A stretch of DNA of 64,000 bases from Sergeia podlipaevii. Its lineage: Eukaryota; Euglenozoa; Kinetoplastea; Trypanosomatida; Trypanosomatidae. The notes beneath the pieces were generated by a model that was not told where the DNA came from, did not search any database, and saw nothing but the letters and a program-made list of their open reading frames with translations. The stretch covers positions 62,001-126,000 of the forward strand of contig JASANZ010002275.1 in NCBI GenBank assembly GCA_030849805.1, read 5' to 3'. The first letter of the stretch is position 1. The number at the start of each line of letters is the position of its first letter. This document shows, piece by piece, positions 9,992-18,597 of this stretch. The position numbers were made by a program, and so were the translations under genes.

Positions 9992-10012
9992 TATATATAT
10001 ATATATATATAT
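9992..10012. repeat. (TA)n microsatellite
   Basis: About ten TA units, starting some 30 bases after the stop codon of the preceding gene. Confidence 0.9.
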
Positions 10013-10451
10013 GTATTACTATAGATTTTGTGTGGGTTGTTATTGTAGTTTATCGCTACTTTTAGATCATCTCGCTGGTGGAAAATGGCGCGCATTTGGT
10101 GCCGTTTCCCCAGCAATGCAAAACGAAAAGAAAAAATTAGAAAATCAATTTTTCCTTATCAATACAATTTCTATTTTGTTTTTTATTTTAGATGCAATCA
10201 TGAAGGTTTCTCATTTGGTTAAATAGAGGTATGAGCTACTGTGTTTCCCTCATATTATCTTAGAGATCTCCTTTTATGCAGTGCAAAATAGATCTGATAT
10301 ACTATCTTTACTATTATAATTATTACATACAAATAAAAAGCTGCATGTCATTCCTTTTTGAGGTGGAAGCATACGAGCTGGTAAATAAATTACATCATCG
10401 ATAAATGTATTGCATTGTTTAGTTTTTCACGTATTGATTTGTATTGTGCAA

Positions 10452-10487
10452 CCATTTTACTTCTCCACTTTCCTTACCCCCACATAG
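10452..10487 (+). promoter_or_regulatory. Probable trans-splice acceptor for VPS22
   Basis: A CT-rich tract (about 10452-10480) ends in CACATAG with AG at 10486-10487, giving a 163-base 5' UTR free of ATG. Confidence 0.6.
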
Positions 10488-10573
10488 AAGCACACACGAG
10501 AAGGAAGGATATCGGTGTTTTTAAGCATCTCAACAACAACCCAAAAAAAAAAACTGAAAATTTGTATATTTTG

Positions 10574-10620
10574 CACACACACACACACACACAAATATAT
10601 ATAGATATATATATATATAG
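10574..10620. repeat. Compound (CA)n / (TA)n microsatellite in the VPS22 5' UTR
   Basis: A (CA)n run at 10574-10593 is followed by interrupted (TA)n to about 10620, ending 30 bases before the VPS22 start codon. It lies downstream of the best acceptor and so would be part of the mature 5' UTR. Confidence 0.85.
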
Positions 10621-10650
10621 TCAACACTGGTAGATCATAAAGAAAGGAAG

Positions 10651-11727
10651 ATGAGAAGAGGACTCGGTGTTGCTCACATTCAGCAGCAGCGCCAGACGCA
10701 GGCGCAAATGGCCGACCTGGGAGCTCAGATCACTGCCCAGCGTGTATCTCAAATTGCTGACCAGCTTGAATCGCTAGAATCTCAGCTCCGCGTGCTTGCA
10801 GAGAAGCACAAGGGGGAAATCAAACATGATCCTGTAGTTCGTGCCCGCTTCCGCCAGCTCGCTGATTCTCTCGGCGTTGATCTTATCTCATCCAAGAAAA
10901 ATGTCTTCGCCGGTGTCCTTGGACTGGGAGACTTCTACTATAGCCTGGCAGGTAAGGTGGTGGAGGCGTGTATGAGCGAGCGAAAGTTCTGTGGCTCCTA
11001 TGTACCGCTACGGCGAGTGGTGCAGTGTGTCCAGAAGTCGTACAGCTCCGCTGCGGTGAGTAGCGATCGCGATGTGACCATCTCTGAAGAAGATATCCTT
11101 ACGGCTTTAAAAAAGCTACATTGTCTGGGAGATGGCTACTCACTCGTGCGACTAGGCGATGTCAAGTACATTCAAACCACCCCGGATGGTGCCAAAGGCG
11201 CGGATGAAATTCCGCTCATCAACTTTGTCCTACAGGAGCAAAAGAAAAAAATAGCTCAGGCAAAAGCATCTCAGCAGCGGCAGCACGCTTCTTCTCAGTC
11301 CACCACTAGCAAGACTGCAGTAACGGCAACTCCACCCGCGAGTCAAGCGGATCGCATGTCACATATAGGTGCGGCGTACGTTCTTGGCGCTCATCCACTC
11401 GCCAACGATGAACAGTCAGACTCTGTCTTGGACGCGGTTAGTCTACCCTTTGAGGCTCAGTGTGTAGGGTTGACAGAGCGACAAATATGTGATGGACTTC
11501 TATGGCCAGCACATCGTACTCATGCAACGTTGCAAAGGTTGGTGCAGGATGGCTCTGTGTGGGTAAGTTACGCGGGAATGGACAGCAATAGCAAGGAGGG
11601 CCCCGTCAAGGCGTTGCAGGCGACAGAGAACAAGGAGGTGTGGCGCTCCACCAAGAATAAGACCAAGGTGGTAGATGATGGTATTGTATATTGGTTTGTG
11701 TCACTCACAAGCTTTGCTGATGTGTAA
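10651..11727 (+). CDS. VPS22: ESCRT-II complex subunit VPS22 (SNF8/EAP30)
   Basis: The 358-residue product matches the SNF8/VPS22 family. It opens with the typical MRRGLGV start and a helical N-terminus, has KHKGEIKHDPVVRARF (about 52-67), then the hallmark LGLGDFYYSLAGKVVE helix near 90-105, followed by two winged-helix domains with a 'DGYSLVRLGDVKYIQTTP' strand pair between them. VPS22 is the central subunit of ESCRT-II, which with VPS25 and VPS36 links ESCRT-I to ESCRT-III on endosomes to sort ubiquitinated membrane proteins. The family is usually about 250 residues. The extra length is a Gln/Ser/Ala-rich insert (about 195-245) between the winged helices and extra sequence in the second one. 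The start ATG corresponds to the usual N-terminus. Confidence 0.92.
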   Translation: MRRGLGVAHIQQQRQTQAQMADLGAQITAQRVSQIADQLESLESQLRVLAEKHKGEIKHDPVVRARFRQLADSLGVDLISSKKNVFAGVLGLGDFYYSLAGKVVEACMSERKFCGSYVPLRRVVQCVQKSYSSAAVSSDRDVTISEEDILTALKKLHCLGDGYSLVRLGDVKYIQTTPDGAKGADEIPLINFVLQEQKKKIAQAKASQQRQHASSQSTTSKTAVTATPPASQADRMSHIGAAYVLGAHPLANDEQSDSVLDAVSLPFEAQCVGLTERQICDGLLWPAHRTHATLQRLVQDGSVWVSYAGMDSNSKEGPVKALQATENKEVWRSTKNKTKVVDDGIVYWFVSLTSFADV

Positions 11728-11896
11728 ATTCTTGGACTACCTTTTTATTCTTTCCCCCCTATCTTGCTATCTTTTTGGAGAGATATATTTGGGAAGATAT
11801 ATGCCATTTAGTGCTTCTGTTTTTTTGTTTTTTTATTTTTTCTGACTGAACATTTGTGTATGCCGTTGCCTTTAAACAATAATAATATTATTGTCG

Positions 11897-11918
11897 TTAT
11901 TATTATTATTATTATTAT
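11897..11918. repeat. (TTA)n microsatellite
   Basis: About seven consecutive TTA/ATT units in the spacer downstream of VPS22. Confidence 0.85.
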
Positions 11919-12120
11919 GTGGCATATGTGCGCTTTTTGTTGTTAGTGCTGACTTCAATGAAAAAATTAACACATTTTGGAAGCCTTTGCGTAACACCCC
12001 CATTGTCAATAACAAACATTTCTTACAATTGGCCTTTTGTCAAAAAAAAAAAAAAAAGGATGAAGAGAGCATACTCTTATTTTTTATGTTATTGTCTATT
12101 TCTGTTTCAAATTTCGCATC

Positions 12121-12169
12121 TTTTATATACCCTTCTGTTTTTCCCTTTTGAACTGACACTTTTTGACAG
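12121..12169 (+). promoter_or_regulatory. Probable trans-splice acceptor for the PPR-protein gene
   Basis: A T-rich tract ends in TTTTTGACAG with AG at 12168-12169; a second AG lies at 12177-12178. Either gives a very short 5' UTR (9 to 18 bases) before the ATG at 12188. Confidence 0.6.
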
Positions 12170-12187
12170 TGCTTCTAGGTACTATTG

Positions 12188-14344
12188 ATGAATAGAGCCA
12201 CGAGAACGCTGGTGCGACGCACGAGCCACGCACTAACACGCGCTCGCCTATCCAGAGGCTGTATGATAGCGACTATCAGTGAGAGCTTCACCAATGCGTC
12301 TAGGGCTATTTTGTCACACAACACACAGAGTAGTTGTGTCACAGCAGCACTTCACACTTCCACCTGTAGATGTAGTAGTACTACTACTATTAGTAGTAGT
12401 GGCAATCACAGCCGCAGCGACACTAGCACTGCCAAAGATGCTTCGATCGAGCACGCATCCACAGAAGCGCAGGCTAGTCGTATGTCTGGCCATCATCAAG
12501 ATGTCGTAAAAGTAGAAGCGCGAGTGGCTTTGAAGAAAAGTTACACTGCCATGGCCACTGCAGTGCTTACGATGCTCGAGGATCGCCGTGCTTGCTATCG
12601 CGATAAGGTAGTTTATGAGCTGCTTCAACCTCACCGAGACGCGCTTCGAGCGGCCCTCTTGGCTATCTGTACGGAGGAGGCAGCGGCAAATGCTTCCACG
12701 GCGCGCTACCTCTCCTTAGAATGCGTGCGCAGTCTCAAGGCGGCGTGGAATATCTCACACAATGGCGGTGGCGTAGTAGAGGCTCTGGAGTTTTACACAG
12801 CTCTGCTGTCAAGCGCGCTCACACAATCAGATCGTGATGTTCGTCTTGTTTTAGACGAGATGCAAGGTGTTGACCTGCTTGAGCCGACTGCAGACATTTA
12901 CAAGGCTGTTCTTATCTCGCAACTGTTTAATATTGACGTACGTGTGGTGGCGCCGCCGACGAGCAGCGAGGCGAAACGGGGCATTGGGGATGGGAAAGAA
13001 GGAAGTTTGCACATAGTGGTTGGGGAGCAACAGGAGATGAATCGCGCAGCAGTTGGTGATCTTTGCAGTCACTACTTTGGGCATGCGCTGGCGCAGCTTA
13101 ACAATAGCACTTCAAGTCGTTCTTTTCAGAGCGCTGATAGCGGCCTCTGGGAGACCTTTTTTGTTCTTTGCGCTGTGGTACAAGTAGCGCCAAAACTGAT
13201 GGATTTGTGGTGGAAGAAGTTCTTGGACTTTCACGACGAGCAAGCACGCAACAAGGCATTTGCCCAGGGTCCATCAGACGCGGAGATGATAAAGCAGGTC
13301 AGTCTTGATCTCCTCGCCGCCGAAGAAGACGCACAGGAGGTTGTGGCAGTGCCCAAGGCTGCCCTCCCATATCATGCTATTCACGCCGTGTTATCGTGGT
13401 GTGCCGCCAACCGAGATATTGAACGCAGCATGAAATTCTTTCATGAAGCCAACTCTCGTGGTCTTTTTGTAGTTGCAGGCTACTCGCACTCTAGTGACGC
13501 CATGACGCGCTTCCCTCCCCGGTCTCTCACTACCCGCTCGACGGACCATCACGTGCAGCTGCATCAGCTGCGCCTACTTGTGAAGCTCATTGCAGCCACC
13601 AAGTCACTCAAGATGGACGGTGGGGTGCGGGAGCTTGCTATCAACGATGTACGCAAACTTATTGATGCTGATGTGCTACGAAGTCAGGCATCTTGGGGAG
13701 TAGTAAATGATCTTCTTTGTGGTCTCTCTATGCCGAGTGCGATGCGCTTAGTGAAGCTGTGCTCCTCTTCTCGCAGTGATGGAGATGAGGCAGTGCCCTT
13801 CCTTCTGTGGGCTTCCTTGCTGCGTCGCTGTGCGAAGGACCATCACCTGGACGAGGCCGACGCGCTTTTTCTGTTTATCCGCAAGCGATTCAAACTGACT
13901 TCTCCTGAGAAGCGAGAAATGGTAGAAATCATGATGCGCATGTATGCTACACTTGCAACACCAGACTACGCTTCCGCGATGAACATCTTCTTGGAGCATG
14001 TCCTGCACGCTCCACCGCCTGGTGAGCCTCGCGTGAAGCCTGATGTGGAGCTTTACAAGCTTCTCATTCGTTCCGCTGACTCACGCAATGCGGCGATGAT
14101 GACGTTTTTAGAGAGCTGCGCCGCGGGAGTTGGCATGGACGAGGAAACGTTTGAGGCTCTTCTAGCATCCAATCCATACAGTCAGGTCTCTTCGCTATCC
14201 CGAAAGCTTCCACATGAGTATCGTGCCTCAAAATTAGACGCGCAACTGCGTATCCCTGCCAATGTGGATGCCCATCTGCGTCGTGAAGAAGCACTGCGGG
14301 CGAGAGGTAGGCCCATCTATGATTCCACCGGGGAGGCAGCGTGA
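12188..14344 (+). CDS. Pentatricopeptide-repeat-type protein, probably mitochondrial
   Basis: The 718-residue product has an N-terminus rich in Arg, Thr, Ser and Ala with no acidic residue in the first 30, the pattern of a mitochondrial import signal. After a Ser/Thr low-complexity linker (about 55-90) the protein is helical. Repeats of the helix-turn-helix PPR type are visible at about 394-428 ('YHAIHAVLSWCAANRDIERS' then KFFHEANSRGL), 538-572 (LLWASLLRRCAKDHHLDEAD then LFLFIRKRF), 576-612 and 620-655. PPR proteins bind RNA in a modular way; in kinetoplastids they act mostly in mitochondrial mRNA processing, polyadenylation and the mitoribosome. Which of these applies here cannot be told. 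The frame starts one codon earlier at TTG, but the ATG at 12188 is the plausible start. Confidence 0.72.
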   Translation: MNRATRTLVRRTSHALTRARLSRGCMIATISESFTNASRAILSHNTQSSCVTAALHTSTCRCSSTTTISSSGNHSRSDTSTAKDASIEHASTEAQASRMSGHHQDVVKVEARVALKKSYTAMATAVLTMLEDRRACYRDKVVYELLQPHRDALRAALLAICTEEAAANASTARYLSLECVRSLKAAWNISHNGGGVVEALEFYTALLSSALTQSDRDVRLVLDEMQGVDLLEPTADIYKAVLISQLFNIDVRVVAPPTSSEAKRGIGDGKEGSLHIVVGEQQEMNRAAVGDLCSHYFGHALAQLNNSTSSRSFQSADSGLWETFFVLCAVVQVAPKLMDLWWKKFLDFHDEQARNKAFAQGPSDAEMIKQVSLDLLAAEEDAQEVVAVPKAALPYHAIHAVLSWCAANRDIERSMKFFHEANSRGLFVVAGYSHSSDAMTRFPPRSLTTRSTDHHVQLHQLRLLVKLIAATKSLKMDGGVRELAINDVRKLIDADVLRSQASWGVVNDLLCGLSMPSAMRLVKLCSSSRSDGDEAVPFLLWASLLRRCAKDHHLDEADALFLFIRKRFKLTSPEKREMVEIMMRMYATLATPDYASAMNIFLEHVLHAPPPGEPRVKPDVELYKLLIRSADSRNAAMMTFLESCAAGVGMDEETFEALLASNPYSQVSSLSRKLPHEYRASKLDAQLRIPANVDAHLRREEALRARGRPIYDSTGEAA

Positions 14345-14746
14345 GTCAACAGCTCAAAGCGAATACTTTTTTTTTTAATTATTGTTGTTGTCGCTGGGGG
14401 AGGAGTCCGTTTAAGCCTGAATAAGGACAGCATAACCAAAGCAACAACAAAAAAATGCATGCATAGAGGGTAGTTATGATTATTCTACTATTTATTAAGA
14501 CAAGATGCAAGAATGTTTTGGTCATATAGGCGGCGTGTGACAGCTACCAGAAACAGGAAGTTTTTGTGTGTGAGCATTCCTGGTCATGGTTTGCGGCATT
14601 TTCTGTGGTAATTAAAGTGTTTCCTGTTTTGAACCTTTATTTTTTTGGGGGGTGGGCACTCTACATATATCTAGAATTCCATTAAACAAAGGTATTTCTA
14701 CAAGTTTGAAAGAAAGAAATAGAAAGGCGAAATATTGATATCTTCC
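14345..14746 (+). other. Spacer between PPR and R3H genes
   Basis: A short AT-rich spacer with a T9 run, a TTG-rich patch and a G-run near 14647-14655. Nothing else is recognised. Confidence 0.6.
14618..14674 (+). promoter_or_regulatory. Probable trans-splice acceptor for the R3H gene
   Basis: A T-rich tract (about 14618-14646) is followed, after a G-rich interruption, by TATCTAG with AG at 14673-14674. The resulting 72-base 5' UTR has no ATG before 14747. Confidence 0.45.
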
Positions 14747-16591
14747 ATGTCAGACTCTTCGCCAAATACGATGGCACCATCTAGAAAGGGCTTCAACGTG
14801 ACCAACACCAGCTACATCGCGCCAGGCCCTAGCTCTATCCACTCTACCAACCGCACCAGTAGCCCAGAGACGTTAGTAGGCAAAAGCGATAGCGCATCCA
14901 CCACCACCACTACTACAGCAACAGCAGCAGCAACCGCCAGTCCCCACATCTCTCCCGTGCTCGTCCCCTCTCCCTCACCAGTGCGATCAACACCTGTGCC
15001 GCTCATCACTCCGCGGTACCAGCGCAAGGAGCGTGCCAACCGAGTCATTCAAGTGAGCGACTCCTTTCCTGATCAGCAAACCCCCTCTCAAGCTCTGCGC
15101 CAGCACACAACAGAGAGCATGACAGTGCGCAGCGGACCTCTCCAGTATGATCAAACCGTGCATTTTCACACCTACGAGGTGTACAAGCATGGCAAAAATC
15201 AGATCCATAGCAGAAGTGTCGGCTATAGCAGCGATGGTGATCTTGTCATGACTCGTGAGGACTATTCAGAGTCGAGCGATAACAATATGTCGTTCGTGCG
15301 CAAGGCGACGGTCATTGCAGAGCCAACCGTACTGAATCCCCGAGCACGACGTCCGCTGACCGATAGTGAACTCTCCAGCCGCCGCCCCTTGAGGCTGAAT
15401 AGGCCAAAGTACAAGAAGTATCCAGGTTTGTACGCGCCACGCAACCGGCGTGTGCGTAACCGATTGATGAATGACTTCTTTGCGCATGGGGAGGCCAAGG
15501 CGATTCTCGATCAAGCACGCGAACGGGCAGAGGAGGGCATTGATGATACTGCGCCGCAGATCAAGCCGTCCTTTTCTAGTCTCCCACCAGCCGTACTGCG
15601 TGCCTTTGACTTAAAGGACGACGAGCAGCTCCGGGAGATGGAGCGACTAGGCATTACCACTGCTGCTAGCACCACCAGCGCCAACGCGGGTTTGCACATG
15701 AGGCACCCCGACAGCGCAGAGGGCCGCTTTCAAGCTCTGAACGCTCGACTCCGCAGCGAGCTACAGCACGCTCTGAACAGCGAGTTTCTTTCTCAGCAGA
15801 TTGAAGATCTTGAGGCGTGCTTTGTTGAGTTTATTAAACGCGACAACGAAAGTGAGTGTCTTGCGCTTCGCTTCCGCGACGGCTATGGGAGACTCGTGTG
15901 CCATGGCGTGACGGGTTTCTACAAGCTCATATCTGATTCTGCCTTTTCCCCGGATGGAACAGCCAAGCTCACTTACATCAACTTCCCTAGTAGCAAGTCT
16001 AAAGGCACCCCACATCCGCTTCCCTTCAGTCCGCTCATCGCACTTCTACGCGGCAACAAGAAGCACCTTCCTCCACGACACATCTTGTCCGCAAACACTA
16101 CTCCCATGATGACACCGCAGCAGGAGCCACAAGATGCGCTGTTAGATCCCATGTCCCCACTCGACCTTAACGGCGGAGCTCTCTTTCCCGGCAGTGCTGC
16201 AAAGGTCACGGCATCAGTGCACCTCACCAATGAGACAGTATTGGTTACGCTGAAAGGTGAGCCCCCGCTGGGGCCTGTGCCCATGTACGTTCCTCTACTG
16301 CACATTAACCCCGCTGATTATCAGAACATGAAGGATGATGCTACCAGTGCAGGCGTCTGTGTCAATCCTAATGGGTCCGCAGGAAGCCCAGATGAGACTG
16401 GTGATGACGCATTCATGTCACTCACGGCGACACAGCGCAAGAAGTTGAAAAAGGCCGCTAAACTGGCGTCTGCACCGCCGAAGGAACCAACTGGTGGTTC
16501 GCATGGGAAGGGACAGGGTCGTCACCGCGCTACGGCGCCAAAGCGTAGCAACAGTAGCAACAATAACAACAATGACGCCAGCTCAGCCTAA
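14747..16591 (+). CDS. R3H-domain protein, probable single-stranded nucleic-acid binder
   Basis: The 614-residue product carries one R3H domain at about 345-405: a helix (SQQIEDLEACFVEFIKR), a strand LALRF, the defining Arg-three-residues-His (R382, H386 in YGRLVCHG), then FYKLISDSAF and a final strand. R3H domains bind single-stranded RNA or DNA. The first 90 residues are Ser/Thr/Pro-rich with a Thr-Ala repeat. Residues about 145-260 contain a basic conserved-looking region (RPLRLNRPKYKKYPGLYAP, then RNRRVRNRLMNDFF). The C-terminus holds a Lys-rich helix (RKKLKKAAK) and an Asn/Ser tail. The layout suits an mRNA-binding regulator, but that role is inferred. The frame continues upstream to TTG at 14735; 14747 is the first ATG. 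Confidence 0.8.
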   Translation: MSDSSPNTMAPSRKGFNVTNTSYIAPGPSSIHSTNRTSSPETLVGKSDSASTTTTTTATAAATASPHISPVLVPSPSPVRSTPVPLITPRYQRKERANRVIQVSDSFPDQQTPSQALRQHTTESMTVRSGPLQYDQTVHFHTYEVYKHGKNQIHSRSVGYSSDGDLVMTREDYSESSDNNMSFVRKATVIAEPTVLNPRARRPLTDSELSSRRPLRLNRPKYKKYPGLYAPRNRRVRNRLMNDFFAHGEAKAILDQARERAEEGIDDTAPQIKPSFSSLPPAVLRAFDLKDDEQLREMERLGITTAASTTSANAGLHMRHPDSAEGRFQALNARLRSELQHALNSEFLSQQIEDLEACFVEFIKRDNESECLALRFRDGYGRLVCHGVTGFYKLISDSAFSPDGTAKLTYINFPSSKSKGTPHPLPFSPLIALLRGNKKHLPPRHILSANTTPMMTPQQEPQDALLDPMSPLDLNGGALFPGSAAKVTASVHLTNETVLVTLKGEPPLGPVPMYVPLLHINPADYQNMKDDATSAGVCVNPNGSAGSPDETGDDAFMSLTATQRKKLKKAAKLASAPPKEPTGGSHGKGQGRHRATAPKRSNSSNNNNNDASSA

Positions 16592-18597
16592 GTGTGTGTG
16601 CATATATATGTGTGTGTGTGTCATTGTGGGGGTTTTTTTGTCTACCCACCGTGGGCATGCGTGCATGCGCGGTTTCTACGCCATTTTTTTAAAGGGCTGT
16701 TTTGAATTGCCAGGCGAGGCGAAGTGAGGTTGACATCCCGCTTTCCTCTTTTTGATGTTGGAGAACTTAGTGTTCACTTTTGCTTAGCCATTTAGCGGAT
16801 TTTGTTTTTTATCATTATTATGTATTCTTAATGATATTTGTGCGCAACTAGATTGAGCGGAGTTGCTAGTTTTTATTCTTGTTTTGTTGTCGCCACGTTT
16901 CGTTGGTTGGTTGTTTGCTTCATTTAAATTTTATATATATACACAATCTCGTTCTCTTTCTTTAAATATTGTTTGTCATGGAGAGTTTACATTTGATCTT
17001 GATGCCTGGATGTATTGTTTTATACTATTTTTTTTTGCGAAAAAAAAATTGCTTAATCTAGAAACTTTGAGTACCTCCCCATTGCTTTTTCTATATGACA
17101 AGAACGCTCTAAAATTGCGTACTTATTTGTTTTTTACCTTTATTTTTTCTTTACCCTTTTTTTTTTCTAAAGTAAAAGAAAATAGAAGGTGTGAAATGAA
17201 TGAGTCGTGAACTTTTTCCACAAATAGGAGCAGAAAGGGGGGAAAAAATTGCATATATCTGCATGTATGGGCTTTTTTCATGTTCAAGTCCTATATGGCT
17301 ATGCATGACATATATGCTCGTACTATTGAAGGCAAAAGCATTGCTGCTTTGACTGTTATTGTATTTGCAATTCTATCTTTCTTTAAAAAAAAAAAATAGA
17401 AAAAAAGAAATGTATACATATTGTTTCTAGGATTACTGCTACAATTCTTTTTGGTGAACTATTGCGGTGACGTTGTCCGTTTTCTTCCTATGCTTGACTT
17501 CACTGCGCACTTGAACTTGGGGCATCGTAAAAAGTGTAAAGCACTTACTTATCTCATCTTCTCTTTTTCTCTCTGTATATCATCTTCTTTTTCTTTCTAT
17601 CTGTAGTTTTCAACTGTAGATAGCCGAAGTGCACGCCAGCACTCTTCGGTATTCCCGCGCATCACGCGTCTCCAGTAGGGCGTGTGTTGGCGCACATTAT
17701 CAAACGATATATGAACAGTGGTCGTGTTTGTTTTTTATATTTTTTAAGGACTCTATACTTTGTAATCCTGTATATCTGTCAGCAGCTCTTCTTTTCCTTT
17801 TTTTTTTTTGTTGTTGTTGCTACTAGTAACGTAGCCACATTATTCGGAAAAAAGAAAAAGTTAGAAGTGCGAAGAATCTCTCAGCATAGAAATTTGAACG
17901 AAATATATATATATATACATATATATTAGAAGCAACTTTTTTCTTGTTCTTTTGCTTTATAGTAGTTGCTCTACTATAGTGTGTGCTTATCAGGAGAAGA
18001 AAAAACGTTGAGGCACGGAAATATAAATTTAAGTGCTTTGGTAGTTGTCATTGTGTGATTCTATTTTTTTCTTTTCTAGTTCTTACTATCGGTATATATT
18101 TTGTTTTTGTTGCGCCGGCCTGTGAGTTTGATAGCGTTGACGTGCGCACATCTTTTTTTTTTTTCTCAAATCATAGGGTCGAGGATAACAAATACATATA
18201 CACAGTAAGAAAAAAGCCCCTTGAAGCTTCTTTTTGTTTTACTAGAGACCTTTTTATCGCCTTTCCTTTCTCTATCTGTTGTTGCTTATTCAGCTATTAA
18301 GCGTATAGATATATAACAGCACAGTGTAGCCGTTTTAAAAGTGTCAGCGACAGACAAAGCGGGAAGGGAGAAAGCATTGCAGAAGGCATCAATATTGTTT
18401 TTTTTTTCAAAGAAATAGGACAAAGGGAGGAAGCGGTGAGTGTTTTTTTAGTCTCGCGTTAAATTCTTCCCTCTCCTTTATCTGATTGTGTTCTTTTTTT
18501 TTCCTAGTGTCTGTGCGCGTATTATTATTATTATCACAGATTTATCTATCTATTTTTGTGTGTTAGATACGTACACTGTGCTTTTTTTTTTTCACTA
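16592..18597 (+). other. Long spacer (2 kb) without recognisable gene
   Basis: Two kilobases of AT-rich sequence with TG repeats just after the stop (16605-16621), many T8-T12 runs and a (TA)n patch near 17904-17924. Open frames here (up to about 115 codons) are Phe/Leu-rich products of T runs. Long 3' UTRs of this kind usually carry post-transcriptional control elements in kinetoplastids; I cannot point to a specific one. Confidence 0.6.
18485..18507 (+). promoter_or_regulatory. Probable trans-splice acceptor for the C2-domain protein gene
   Basis: T-rich tract then TTCCTAG with AG at 18506-18507, giving a 90-base 5' UTR with no ATG before 18598. A second pyrimidine run (18581-18593) sits directly before the start codon and its first AG (18603-18604) lies inside the coding sequence. 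Confidence 0.6.

Larger units (their letters stand above)
9962..10650 (+). other. Spacer with TA and CA microsatellites
   Basis: AT-rich spacer holding a (TA)n run soon after the stop codon and (CA)n plus (TA)n runs in the presumed 5' UTR of the VPS22 gene. No RNA gene or conserved frame is seen. Confidence 0.65.
11728..12187 (+). other. Spacer between VPS22 and PPR-protein genes
   Basis: T-rich spacer with a (TTA)n run and a 15-base A run at about 12042-12057. No RNA gene is seen. Confidence 0.6.

Noticed and set aside
18556..18597. 14-residue extension of the C2 protein
   Set aside because: Begins at TTG and is encoded by the pyrimidine run before the ATG.
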